DNA of 64,000 nucleotides, taken from NCBI GenBank assembly GCA_030583665.1, contig CP129469.1, positions 868,001-932,000 on the forward strand. The letters are read 5' to 3'. Source of the stretch: Candidatus Jettenia sp. AMX2 (GTDB lineage Bacteria; Planctomycetota; Brocadiia; Brocadiales; Brocadiaceae). Position numbers and translations under genes: made by a program. Shown piece after piece: positions 55,475 to 64,000 of this stretch. Under the pieces are notes generated by a model. The model worked only from the letters and a program-made list of their open reading frames with translations, ran no database searches and had not been told where the DNA came from. Position 1 is the first letter of the stretch. Every line of letters begins with the position of its first letter.

Positions 55475-55616
55475 CCATGAGAAAAAATGCAATCTTATAC
55501 AAAAGCTGCGCATAAAAAGATAAAAAATCTTGCTATGAGGCTGACTGCCTGCCGGCAGACAAGTTTGTAAGGAAAGCGAAGCACTCATAGCTGAAATAAC
55601 CTGTACGGGAAATGGC

Positions 55617-55911
55617 TCAGGCATGCGATGTCTTTATTTCTCTCTTGCAGAATACAACGCCAACGCGCCGGATGTGGTCGATTACCTCAGGGTCGCTGAT
55701 TTGCCGAAAAATGGAAAGATCAACGGTGTGTGCCAGGGGCAGGCCGTCTATTTCCCAATCCATTTGAGCAAGCACAGAACCGTTCAAATCTGCTTCGCCG
55801 ATCAGTGTCAGGTACAATGTAGGAGCCATTTTTAAAGTTACCCCTGGCGCGCGAGCCGTAAAGAATCGGTTTTCTCCCTTTTGGATGGCGGCTGAGAACA
55901 GAGTAAATAAT
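55617..55911 (-). pseudogene. MNT-type nucleotidyltransferase (toxin/antitoxin partner), frameshifted
   Basis: The upstream frame gives ILYGSRARGNFKNGSYI, the nucleotidyltransferase GS motif, with Tyr where the catalytic first Asp (GSDID) should be. The frame then shifts and continues as LTLIGEADLNGSVLAQMDWE, later SIFRQISDPEVIDHIRRVG to 55617. So both a frameshift and loss of the Asp have disabled it. It is the natural partner of HepT/HI0074 proteins. Confidence 0.65.
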
Positions 55912-55932
55912 TTAGATGGCCGATTCTTTCAG

Positions 55933-56118
55933 TCAGAATTTCATGTTGATTCCGTAGAGTATTGTCCCGTTATCGATCAATTTCAACAGAACTATCACTG
56001 AAGCATTATTTAGGCTGAGTATGCAACCGATATCATATTCTTGTTCTGCTTCAGACGGAATCGGACATTTCCCTAGGTAGGATTGCTCAAGGGTTTCAGC
56101 CAGGATTTCTGCTTGCAT
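55933..56118 (-). CDS. Possible small protein of unknown function (61 aa)
   Basis: A 61-codon frame (MQAEILAETLEQSYLGKCPI and on to ILYGINMKF), hydrophilic then hydrophobic. No family is recognised and no strong ribosome site is seen. Its last codons touch the start of the broken nucleotidyltransferase region, so it may belong to that module. Weakly supported. Confidence 0.3.
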   Translation of the reverse strand: MQAEILAETLEQSYLGKCPIPSEAEQEYDIGCILSLNNASVIVLLKLIDNGTILYGINMKF

Positions 56119-56207
56119 TAATGGGTATGTTTGCTCTTACGTTCCTGGTATAGCCAAAAGCTTCTGCTTTTCGAAATATATCGGCTAAATCTCTGGTCTT
56201 TATTGAA

Positions 56208-56309
56208 TTAAGCACAGAAAACCTGACTTGTTTGGCTATAGTACAAAATGCCTGAACCGATAAGCGTTATGGCTGCCACTAAAACAAATAATAAGGTAAC
56301 AGTATCCAT
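56208..56309 (-). CDS. Tandem small membrane peptide 2 (33 aa)
   Basis: A 33-residue peptide starting one base after the stop of peptide 1. It has one hydrophobic helix (TLLFVLVAAITLIGSGILYY) and then SQTSQVFCA. Its ILYYSQ end mirrors the LIYYTQ end of peptide 1, so the two look like duplicated sisters. With no ribosome site of its own it should be translated by coupling. Function unknown. Confidence 0.5.
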   Translation of the reverse strand: MDTVTLLFVLVAAITLIGSGILYYSQTSQVFCA

Positions 56310-56310
56310 A

Positions 56311-56412
56311 TCAGGATGAATGCTTATGCGGTCTCTGTGTATAATAAATCAAACCTAGAACGATAAGGCTTATTATCAAGGTTGTTAGGAAAACAAGTGC
56401 TATATTACTCAT
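56311..56412 (-). CDS. Tandem small membrane peptide 1 (33 aa)
   Basis: A 33-residue peptide: MSNIALVFLTTLIISLIVLG, then LIYYTQRPHKHSS. One membrane helix and a short basic tail. Its ATG overlaps the stop region of the gene before it (ATGAG), so it should be translated with it. Same length and end motif as peptide 2. These tiny genes would be missed by automatic calling. Confidence 0.5.
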   Translation of the reverse strand: MSNIALVFLTTLIISLIVLGLIYYTQRPHKHSS

Positions 56413-56596
56413 TGTTGGTATTCCTTTCGAGAAGATATGCTCCAATAAAAAACATGATAGAGGTTGAGACACCAAAAATTAAACTTAGAATATCCCATTT
56501 ACCTTGTACCAGATTACCCACAACGGCTAATAAGGCTATTCCCTTACTTATATCATACAAATATTTCGCTGTGTTTTCTCTTTGTTTCTTATTCAT
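56405..56596 (-). CDS. Small membrane protein (63 aa)
   Basis: From ATG 56596 (MNKKQRENTAKYLYDISKGI) 63 residues with two membrane helices (IALLAVVGNLV and LIFGVSTSIMFFIGAYLLE) and a hydrophilic tail ERNTNNE. Similar short two-helix proteins beginning KQREN are common as hypothetical genes in many bacteria. An upstream ATG at 56626 would add ten residues. It leads the run of three membrane peptides. Confidence 0.65.
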   Translation of the reverse strand: MNKKQRENTAKYLYDISKGIALLAVVGNLVQGKWDILSLIFGVSTSIMFFIGAYLLERNTNNE

Positions 56597-56753
56597 ACAG
56601 GTAGAGATATTATACATTACATACAAGCAAATAGCAAAAGATAAGGATATATCAAAAGAGATGAAAAATAATTTTTGGAATCTTTAGTATCCTTAAGTTT
56701 CAGGTTGAACGGCAAAATACCTTATTCAGGTACTCCTTATCATCACCACGAAC

Positions 56754-57101
56754 TTACCCTCTGGCACGCCAGGGCCAGCATCCTTCTACCTCTATCTCCA
56801 GGGCCATACTCAGGAAGGTTCTGATCAATACGATTATTCCCAAGACAAATACACCTTGCAGCGTTGGAGTAACCGCAACTGTTCGGATAATATCAGCAGC
56901 CACCAGAAACTCTAATCCAAGCAGTATCCCACGTCCCAGATCCTGTCGATATCGCTTGTATCCATTCTGAGCCTTCCTCCCGCCAGAAAGATATTTAACG
57001 GAAGCGGACACCAATCCCACGGCTATTATGAGGACACCTAAAACATCTGCAAAAATACTGATGCTTTGGGCTATTTCCCTGAAATTTATCAAAGTTGTCA
57101 T
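56754..57101 (-). CDS. DUF1622 family membrane protein
   Basis: From ATG 57101 (GGAGG five bases upstream) 115 residues with about three helices: a first at about 10-35 (ISIFADVLGVLIIAVGLVSA), then RQDLGRGILLGLEFLVAADIIRT, and LGIIVLIRTFLSMALEIEVEG with the closing CWPWRARG. The R-Q-D-L-G-R-G...E-F...A-D-I-I-R motif is the hallmark of DUF1622. Its function is unknown. The gene stands by itself on the minus strand. Confidence 0.85.
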   Translation of the reverse strand: MTTLINFREIAQSISIFADVLGVLIIAVGLVSASVKYLSGGRKAQNGYKRYRQDLGRGILLGLEFLVAADIIRTVAVTPTLQGVFVLGIIVLIRTFLSMALEIEVEGCWPWRARG

Positions 57102-57689
57102 GTCTACCTCCATTGCTGACGTATGTTGGTTCGATAAGATAAAATCATTATTTCAACCGGGACAGTTGACCTACTATAAAAACATTTCCCTTGCAGGGCA
57201 GCCATCCCGTTTGTCTTCATGAACAATTTCCCTGTTGAACGGGGTGGATTATGTGAAGTGAATCCACCAACATATATTATTAAGTCCGAAATCAGAATTT
57301 CTAAAATTATGAAACAAATTTAAAATTTCAAATATTCAAAAGATGTTTTTTAATTGGGATTTTGTATTTAGGAATTTATTTCGGGTTTCAAAAGAAATTG
57401 AATACGACGAGAGAAGACCATCGTCTTTATCAACCCGATGTGGCTGATGAAGGTTGATTCATATGATATTGCAGCATAAAGGGATATTTTTTAACCGGGA
57501 AGCATACTGAGAAAAATTATGAGGTTACTATTTATTCGGTGGTTCCATCTTCTTCGTGTCATTCACGTATTTTGCGGTGGAAAGGAATATTTTTACACGA
57601 TAATATATATTAAACCCGAAACCACGCTCTCCTTTGCATTTTCTGCGCGGTGGACTGCGCTGTTATATTTTACTTTTGTACCACCCTTT
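57102..57689. other. Gene-free region between DUF1622 and aquaporin genes
   Basis: About 590 bases. Short frames on both strands have neither a good ribosome site nor a recognisable sequence. No palindromic repeat of the dispersed families was noticed. It may be decayed DNA. Confidence 0.4.
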
Positions 57690-58379
57690 TTATTTCTTCT
57701 CTCCGTTTTCTGCCAGGACGGCATCGTATAAGAGTGCGGCTGCGATACTGCCAATAATGGGGCCAATCCACCAGATATAATGATGGGTAAATTGTCCTGA
57801 TGCAATAGCAGGCCCAAAGGCGCGTGCAGGGTTCATAATGCCCCCGCTGATTGGCCCTCCGACTAAGGCCCCAAATAATACAACAAGACCTATTGCCAGT
57901 CCTGCAAAACCGTTATATGCCCTCTTGTCAAGGGTGCCATAAATTGTTAAGGCAAGCAGGAAGGAGATAATGAATTCCATAATAATACCCTGATGGGTAG
58001 AAACTTCGTCTCCAAGAGAGCTTGAACCCAGATAAATTGTATACAATGCCTCCGGAAATAACATTTTTAAGGTAAACCCTGCCAGGGAAGCGCCGAGGAG
58101 CTGTGACAGGATATACTTGATTGCTGTGTTCGGATTGATCCTTTGCGTTATCCAGTGAGCGATAGTAATTGCCGGATTAATATGAGCACCTGAAATGTGG
58201 CTGATGGCGTAAATGACTGAAGCTGTAGCTAAACCAAAGGCGAGCGATGTTCCTATAATACCAAATCCCTGTCCGGTTGTTTTTCTCAGATAGTAATCAG
58301 CGCATACCGCACCTGCTGCTATGAAAACAAGGGTAAATGTACCCAGGAATTCTGCACTATACTTTCTTAATGCATTCAT
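57690..58379 (-). CDS. aqpZ: MIP-family aquaporin
   Basis: A 229-residue channel with six helices and the two NPA half-helices, SGAHINPAIT and GGIMNPARAFGP. The N-terminus KYSAEFLGTFTLVF is the usual Glu-bearing first helix. The second NPA is followed by Arg (the selectivity-filter Arg). The lengths of loops are nearer to aquaporins than to glycerol facilitators, so water is the likely substrate, but ammonia or other small solutes cannot be excluded. Alone on the minus strand. Confidence 0.9.
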   Translation of the reverse strand: MNALRKYSAEFLGTFTLVFIAAGAVCADYYLRKTTGQGFGIIGTSLAFGLATASVIYAISHISGAHINPAITIAHWITQRINPNTAIKYILSQLLGASLAGFTLKMLFPEALYTIYLGSSSLGDEVSTHQGIIMEFIISFLLALTIYGTLDKRAYNGFAGLAIGLVVLFGALVGGPISGGIMNPARAFGPAIASGQFTHHYIWWIGPIIGSIAAALLYDAVLAENGEKK

Positions 58380-58498
58380 TGGTTTCTCCTATACTTTATC
58401 GGGTATTTAATGCCGGTTGGTTTCTCTATAATTTTAATACATTTTCAATTTCTATAATGCCAAAGCTTATACATTGTATGGAAAAATTTGTCAAGCAT

Positions 58499-59812
58499 TT
58501 ATTTTTGAGAAATAAGTGCTTTGACCATTGCAAGGGCTTCTTCTCTTGTCGTTATGTTGCCGTCGAGTTGTTCGTCCTGTATTTTCGTAAGAATATTCCG
58601 AAACAGGGGACCCGGTTTGAGTCCCATTGCGATCAAATCATGACCAGTGACAAAGGGTTTAGGTTTAACTTCTTCACGGGACAGTTTTGTGTACATCTCC
58701 TGACAAAAGTAATAATCTGAAAGGTCTCCGGTACTGGCAAGGGCATCGGCCCTGCACAGTTCTGCGAGCTCGGTATACCCCTCTTCTGCAAACAATCTCT
58801 TCAGTTTATGGAGTCTCATCTTTTTTGCATCTTTAAAATAGAGGTGTTTCAGTACCAGCCACGTAATGCGTTCCTTTTCAGCATTCGAGGTTTTCAGGCG
58901 GTCACAAATTTTTGTGGCCATATCCGCTCCGGCTTTCTCATGTAAATTGAACCGTATCCGGTCTGTAACGCTGAAGGTGACTGTTTTGCCAATATCGTGG
59001 AACAAAACCCCTGCCGCAAGTGTCCATGACGGGTTTTTTAGTTTCGATAACGCCAGCAGGGTGTGGGTAAAAACATCCCCTTCGGGATGAAAGTTCTCTG
59101 GCTGTGGCACACCCTTCATATTGGATACTTCCGGAAGTATTTCCTGTAAAAGATAGAGTTCTTCCAGGAGTTTAATACCGGTATGAGGATTTGGTCCTGT
59201 TAATATCTTTTCAAGTTCTTCCCGTATACGTTCTGCACTCACTACTTTGATTTGTGGTGCAAGCTGAATAATTGCCCGTCGGGTATCTCCGTGTATATGG
59301 AAACCAAAACGGCATGCAAAACGTGCAGCCCGTATCATACGCAGTTTGTCTTCGCTAAACCGCTCAAAAGGATTTCCAATGGTTCGGATAATTCCTTTTT
59401 CAATATCTTTTTCCCCTCCGACATAATCGAGTATTTCATTCTTTACCGGGTCATAGAGCAGGCCGTTGATCGTGAAATCCCTTCGTTTTACGTCATCTTC
59501 CGGAGTGCTGAATTTTACATAATCGGGATGGCGTCCGTCACTATAAGAGCCTTCTGTACGGAAGGTTGCAACCTCACAGGTGTGTCCGTTTTTTACAACA
59601 ATAATGACGCCAAACTGTATACCTACAGGGATGGTCTTTTCAAAAAGCCTCATGATGTCATTCGGAAGGGCATTGGTAGCAATATCGTAATCAACGGATT
59701 CCTTGCCCATGATCATATCGCGTACACATCCGCCTGCAAAAAAAGCCTTGTAACCACATTTCTGCAAGGTTTTTACTATTTTTACCGCATTTTGTTTTGT
59801 CGTTGCATTCAT
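58499..59812 (-). CDS. cca: CCA-adding enzyme / poly(A) polymerase family nucleotidyltransferase
   Basis: A 437-residue class II nucleotidyltransferase. N-terminal AFFAGGCVRDMIMG and DYDIATNALP (catalytic Asp pair), RRDFTINGLLYD, then the tRNA-binding core ERFSEDKLRMIRAARFACRFGF, and an HD domain FHDIGK with FNLHEKAGADMATKI. It adds or repairs the CCA end of tRNAs; the HD domain also fits a bifunctional type. Separation from poly(A) polymerase is not possible by eye. The start ATG is followed by a good length for the family. Confidence 0.9.
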   Translation of the reverse strand: MNATTKQNAVKIVKTLQKCGYKAFFAGGCVRDMIMGKESVDYDIATNALPNDIMRLFEKTIPVGIQFGVIIVVKNGHTCEVATFRTEGSYSDGRHPDYVKFSTPEDDVKRRDFTINGLLYDPVKNEILDYVGGEKDIEKGIIRTIGNPFERFSEDKLRMIRAARFACRFGFHIHGDTRRAIIQLAPQIKVVSAERIREELEKILTGPNPHTGIKLLEELYLLQEILPEVSNMKGVPQPENFHPEGDVFTHTLLALSKLKNPSWTLAAGVLFHDIGKTVTFSVTDRIRFNLHEKAGADMATKICDRLKTSNAEKERITWLVLKHLYFKDAKKMRLHKLKRLFAEEGYTELAELCRADALASTGDLSDYYFCQEMYTKLSREEVKPKPFVTGHDLIAMGLKPGPLFRNILTKIQDEQLDGNITTREEALAMVKALISQK

Positions 59813-59988
59813 AAAAAACCATCCGATATTGGGTATTTCATGTTATACGAACTGCCGGAACAAAGTAATCTGCCGTTAGAAATATTTTTTTGATGTGGGT
59901 TTTTGGTTGAAGTCCGGATGGCGGGTCGTGCAGGTAACCGGACATGCGTGTTGTGGAAAAGTATATGGAGCAAATAAAACGGGTAATA

Positions 59989-61503
59989 TTATCTGTGCAT
60001 TCGCAGTAAACCAAGATGTGGTTCTTTAAAAGAATAGAGGTTATGAACACTGCCTTCACTTTGGGCAGATTGTGACCGCATTTCAAAACGGAGCGTACCC
60101 TCAGACAGCCCCTGATGTAATTCGTGAATGTTTCTGTATCCAAGCTCCTGAAATGAATGCAACAGGCTTTGCATGAGGTATTGAACAAGATGTATAACGG
60201 AACCCTTATCAACAACAGTGCCGGATACACCCTGTGAAACCTTTACCCGGTCTTCAGAGGAAAGGTACCTCTTTCCGCCACCTTTTTCCATTGCTTCCTG
60301 TGATGCCATACCCCGGTATTTTTTGACGCGCATTCCACCTTCATAAAAATATTCTCCCGGCGATTCGGTCGTTCCGGCAAGCAGGCCACCCATCATGACA
60401 GTGCTGGCTCCAAGGGATAACGCCTTTACAATATGACCAATATGTGCTATTCCGCCGTCTGCGATAACAGGGATACCGGCGTGCTCTCTTGAGAATTTTG
60501 CAGTATGATAGACCGCTGAACCCTGGGCCCTTCCGACAGCAAGGGTATCTTGGGTAATACAGATAGAACCGCTGCCCATGCCGATGCGAAGTGCATCAAC
60601 ACCGGCATCGATCAATGAACTACATTGTCTTGCGGTTACTACATTTCCTCCTATTACATCAATATGCGGGTATTTACTTTTAATATACCGGATCATATTG
60701 ATTTGAAAGATGGAATCTCCCTGTGATGAATCAATAACAATGACATCCACACCTGCCCGGGCAAGTTCATCAAGGCGTTCCTTATCCTTTTCATGTGTTG
60801 AAAGTGCTGCACCCACAAGGAGTTGTTTATCCTTGTTTTTAGATGCAAGAGGAAAGTCCTCGTTTTTTAACAAATCGGTACGGCTCATAAGGGATACAAG
60901 CCTCCCCTGTTTATCAACAATCGGAAGTTTTCCCTTCTTGCTTTCCTTAAGGATTTTGTTGGCTTCCGCCAGAGAAATGCCAGCAGGTGCTGTAACAAGT
61001 TGTACAGTCATTACTGCCTTTAGCTTCTTGTTCCTGTCTCCCTCAAAATCGATATCCCGCTTTGTTACGATACCGATAAGTTTTGAATGTAAAGTTCCAT
61101 CTTCTGTAATTGGAATACCTGAAAAACCGTGAATGTTCTTGATATTATCAACGTCCTTAATCGTATGGTCGGGACTAAGAACAACAGGTTCCGTAATAAA
61201 TCCATTTTCAAATCTTTTGACAAGGCGTACTTCTTTTACCTGATCCTCAATTGGATTATTATAATGAATAATACCGATACCTCCCAAAAGGGCCATGCTA
61301 ATGGCCATTTTGGCCTCCGTCACGGTATCCATGGGAGAACTAACGACAGGTCTTTTGATTTTAATATTGCGTGTCAGGTTGGTTTCAAGGCTTATCTCTT
61401 CAAGAGGGAAACTGATGTGACCTGGAAGCAAAATAAAATCGTTATAGGTAATGCCTACCTGATATTTAAAAAATGCTTTTGCATCCAGTCCATTGGGTGA
61501 CAT
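59989..61503 (-). CDS. guaB: IMP dehydrogenase
   Basis: A 504-residue NAD enzyme making XMP in GTP synthesis. TIM barrel with a CBS-pair insertion at about residues 95-215 ([34 protein letters not shown]). The catalytic Cys is in [12 protein letters not shown], and the flap Arg-Tyr region [17 protein letters not shown] is present. The start [14 protein letters not shown] is typical. Length is normal. It precedes cca on the same strand, 177 bases away, and probably has its own promoter. Confidence 0.95.
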   Translation of the reverse strand: MSPNGLDAKAFFKYQVGITYNDFILLPGHISFPLEEISLETNLTRNIKIKRPVVSSPMDTVTEAKMAISMALLGGIGIIHYNNPIEDQVKEVRLVKRFENGFITEPVVLSPDHTIKDVDNIKNIHGFSGIPITEDGTLHSKLIGIVTKRDIDFEGDRNKKLKAVMTVQLVTAPAGISLAEANKILKESKKGKLPIVDKQGRLVSLMSRTDLLKNEDFPLASKNKDKQLLVGAALSTHEKDKERLDELARAGVDVIVIDSSQGDSIFQINMIRYIKSKYPHIDVIGGNVVTARQCSSLIDAGVDALRIGMGSGSICITQDTLAVGRAQGSAVYHTAKFSREHAGIPVIADGGIAHIGHIVKALSLGASTVMMGGLLAGTTESPGEYFYEGGMRVKKYRGMASQEAMEKGGGKRYLSSEDRVKVSQGVSGTVVDKGSVIHLVQYLMQSLLHSFQELGYRNIHELHQGLSEGTLRFEMRSQSAQSEGSVHNLYSFKEPHLGLLRMHR

Positions 61504-61587
61504 AAGTGTATTTTATTACCTCCGATATAAAAATTTCATAATACTTACTGGGGGATAAAATTTTGAAACAAAGATTGTTTTAAGATA

Positions 61588-63666
61588 TTATAGCATCATA
61601 TAGGGATCAATATCAACAATTGCTTGCACACTCTTTGAAGGTTTTAACATATCCTCAATATCTTTAATGATGCTATGAATGGCACCATAGTTCTGAGATT
61701 GTAAGAAAAGATGCCATCGGAACATGGTGTTGATTTTTGTGAAGGGTGCTGGCGATGGACCCAGGATTACCAGGTTATTTCCGTTTGCGTTTGTCAGTTC
61801 TTTTAAAGTATTGGCGACAGAAGATGCTTTATCTCTCACTCTGTCCTCTTTTGTGCTGCGAAAAACAATCCTTGCCAATTTTCCGAACGGCGGATATCCC
61901 AACTGTCTCCTGAACTCAAGTTCTTTTTCTGCAAAGCCTTCATAATCGTGTGCGGCAGCATATCTGATACTATAATGTTCAGGATGAAAAGACTGTACGA
62001 TAACACGGCCTCCTCCGGAACCTCTTCCTGCACGGCCGGCAACTTGTGAGATTAGCTGGAATGTCCTCTCGCTTGCCCGGAAATCAGGAAAATTCAGCAT
62101 TGTATCTGCAGAGATGATGCCAACAAGGGTAACATTCGGGAAGTCCAACCCTTTTGCAATCATCTGTGTGCCGAGCAATATTTGAACTTCACCACGCTCA
62201 AATGCCTTAAGGGTTTTTTCATGTGCGTCACGTATGCGCATGGAATCACTGTCCATTCTTGCAATCCTGTGATTAGGGAACCTGGCGGCAATTTCATCTT
62301 CAATTTTTTCTGTTCCAAAACCATGATAGTTAATCCGGCTTGCCAGGCAATCGGGACATGCCTGCGGTGGCGGAGACTCCGTATGGCAATAATGGCAAAG
62401 GGTTATGTTCCGCTTTTTATGAAAGGTCATGGGGATATCGCATCGCCGGCATTTCAGTACGAATCCGCAGCGTTTACAATGGATGTATGGGGCGAATCCC
62501 CTGCGGTTTAAGAACAGGATTATCTGTTCGTTCTTTGCTAAAGCCTGGCCCATGGAATATTCCAGCTTTTGGGAAATAATATGATGCCTTTTGCGTTTCC
62601 GCATCTCTTCCCGCATATCAATAACCTCGACAGACGGAAGCCGTAGTTCACCAATTCTCCGGGAGAGAACAAGCCTTTCATAGTCTCCGGATAAAGTATG
62701 GTAATAACTTTCCAGGGAAGGAGTCGCAGACCCCAGGAGCACCAGGGCATTTTCATACGTTGCCCTTTTCAAGGCCACATCCCGCGCATGGTACCTTGGG
62801 CTATTTTCCTGTTTATAGGTGTTTTCATGTTCTTCGTCAATGACGATAAGTCCGATATTTTTCAAGGGGCAAAAGACCGAAGATCGTGTGCCAACTACAA
62901 TATCTGCCTTGTCCTCCCTAATAGTATGCCACTGTGCATGATAAAAACTCCCCAAAAGGTTGCTGTGTAATACAGCCACACGGTTAAACCGTGACCTTAT
63001 CCTTTGAATGGTTTGAGAAGTGAGGGATATTTCAGGAACAAGAAATATAGCCTTGCGGCCTTGCTCAAGCACTTTGTCAATAGCCTGGAGATAAATTTCT
63101 GTCTTCCCGCTGCCTGTAATACCATGAAGCAGGATGACACCCGGTTCCTTTCTGCTCAATTTTTCATGAATGCTATTGAAAGCATTCTGCTGTTCCCGGG
63201 TAAAGGTTAAATGTTGTTGCAACGTATTTTGGTTATCGGAAATATTTTTACAGTCCGGTAGCTTGTTTTTTTCCGCTAATTGAAGTTTTGCCCTGCAGCG
63301 TATAACCGGTGGCACAACGGCATGCATTGCCTCTCCCCATCCGCAGTGATAATGAGAAGACAGCCATCTGGTGAGTCTAAGCATGATTTCATTTGTTAAA
63401 GGTGTCTTGTCAAGTATACTAATAATATCTTTCAACGGATAGGGAGACGGTGTAGTGGTAAGCCCGACACAGAATCCAGTCGCTGTTTTATTGCCAAACG
63501 GTATCTTTACCCGCATGCCGGCACGCAGATGCTTTCTTAAACCGGAAGGAATAGCATAATGAAATACCTTTGATAAAGGAATATTCAGAACGATTTCTGC
63601 ATGGAGTTCTTCACGTTCTTCCAATTGTTGATTTGTTAATGCGACATGATTATCTGGCGTTATCAA
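61588..63666 (-). CDS. priA: Primosomal helicase PriA
   Basis: A 692-residue replication-restart helicase. N-terminal 3'-end-binding domain (VFHYAIPSGLRKHLRAGMRV), Walker A in GITGSGKTEIYLQ, DEEH box in IDEEHENTYKQ, then zinc-binding cysteines (CKRCGFVLKCRRC and CHYCH, CPDC) and helicase motifs QVAGRAGRGSGGGRV. It binds forked DNA and reloads the replicative helicase. The ATG at 63666 may be a little upstream of the true start; residues 1-20 are weakly conserved. It is transcribed in the same direction as guaB, 84 bases ahead of it. Confidence 0.94.
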   Translation of the reverse strand: MITPDNHVALTNQQLEEREELHAEIVLNIPLSKVFHYAIPSGLRKHLRAGMRVKIPFGNKTATGFCVGLTTTPSPYPLKDIISILDKTPLTNEIMLRLTRWLSSHYHCGWGEAMHAVVPPVIRCRAKLQLAEKNKLPDCKNISDNQNTLQQHLTFTREQQNAFNSIHEKLSRKEPGVILLHGITGSGKTEIYLQAIDKVLEQGRKAIFLVPEISLTSQTIQRIRSRFNRVAVLHSNLLGSFYHAQWHTIREDKADIVVGTRSSVFCPLKNIGLIVIDEEHENTYKQENSPRYHARDVALKRATYENALVLLGSATPSLESYYHTLSGDYERLVLSRRIGELRLPSVEVIDMREEMRKRKRHHIISQKLEYSMGQALAKNEQIILFLNRRGFAPYIHCKRCGFVLKCRRCDIPMTFHKKRNITLCHYCHTESPPPQACPDCLASRINYHGFGTEKIEDEIAARFPNHRIARMDSDSMRIRDAHEKTLKAFERGEVQILLGTQMIAKGLDFPNVTLVGIISADTMLNFPDFRASERTFQLISQVAGRAGRGSGGGRVIVQSFHPEHYSIRYAAAHDYEGFAEKELEFRRQLGYPPFGKLARIVFRSTKEDRVRDKASSVANTLKELTNANGNNLVILGPSPAPFTKINTMFRWHLFLQSQNYGAIHSIIKDIEDMLKPSKSVQAIVDIDPYMML

Positions 63667-63912
63667 TGGGATATTGAGAGGATATTTTTGATTTTTTTGG
63701 TATAGGGTTTTATGGAAAATGTAACAGAATATAACAGGTGGGATATTACCATAAACGGCAGAAGGATGTCAAGGCAATCGCTGAACCGGCTAATGATTTT
63801 TATACAGATAGCGTAATGTTGTATTCACTTGACATTCATTATCTTGTTTTTTATAATCGGCTTTGTAAAAGCTTATTTTTCAAAGGATTCGGAGGATTTT
63901 GGCCAAGATTTT

Positions 63913-64000
63913 ATGGAAAATTTAAAGAGAGGCCCGAATACCTGCCTTGTAGGATTGCAATGGGGCGATGAAGGTAAGGGTAAGATTGTAGACATACTTA
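63913..64000 (+). CDS. purA: Adenylosuccinate synthetase, first 29 codons
   Basis: From ATG 63913 the frame reads MENLKRGPNTCLVGLQWGDE and continues GKGKIVDIL to the window edge. WGDEGKGKIVD is the GTP-binding loop of PurA, which makes adenylosuccinate from IMP. The start is the only in-frame ATG near; a GGAGG at 63891 lies too far for a normal ribosome site. It would be in the same AMP/GMP pathway as guaB, which is on the other strand. Confidence 0.88.
   Translation, partial: MENLKRGPNTCLVGLQWGDEGKGKIVDIL

Overview
The window looks like a chromosomal piece of a moderately AT-rich Gram-negative bacterium from the Planctomycetes side of the PVC group, most plausibly an anammox (Brocadiales-type) organism. 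This is inference. The hints are a 742-residue GreA with a long N-terminal extension (also known from chlamydiae), an archaeal-type PEP carboxylase, outer-membrane barrels and an LptF/G permease, a CXXCH cytochrome, many dispersed palindromic repeats, and heavy IS decay. No rRNA or tRNA gene was seen.

Layout. 0-5.5 kb: the tail of a Cys-rich protein, a Met-rich outer-membrane barrel, cbiA with a cyclase-family hydrolase, a COQ7-like di-iron protein and a small exported protein. 5.6-12.3 kb: a candidate GEMM-I (c-di-GMP class I) riboswitch and intrinsic terminator, then a CHASE2 nucleotide cyclase and a giant FecR-TPR-beta-barrel protein. 12.3-17 kb: a dead integron (broken intI, an exonuclease cassette with a textbook attC, a possible truncated second cassette) between two ~450 bp direct repeats. 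17-24.7 kb: split methylmalonyl-CoA mutase, MeaB, epimerase and a complete Na+-pumping methylmalonyl-CoA decarboxylase; together these could interconvert succinyl-CoA and propionyl-CoA and couple decarboxylation to a sodium gradient. 24.9-29.7 kb: a cytochrome, then an IS91-like and an IS1634-like element and repeats. 29.9-37.3 kb: remains of a heavy-metal RND operon (czcA intact, tolC cut by an IS3 element, adaptor gene absent, a His-rich periplasmic protein) and a TlpA-like thioredoxin.

37.7-52.7 kb is housekeeping: clpB-dapB-rhomboid, lptF/G-like, ppcA and a glycerate kinase on the minus strand, then greA-mfd on the plus strand. 52.9-56.6 kb holds broken and intact toxin-antitoxin modules, a transposase relic and a run of tiny membrane proteins. 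56.7-64 kb is again core: a DUF1622 protein, an aquaporin, a CCA-adding/poly(A) polymerase family enzyme, guaB, priA and the first codons of purA.

The most interesting pieces are the riboswitch-cyclase-FecR/TPR/barrel module, which may link c-di-GMP to a second nucleotide signal and to the envelope; the fossil integron; the IS3-linked deletion in the metal-efflux operon; and the tandem 33-residue membrane peptides.
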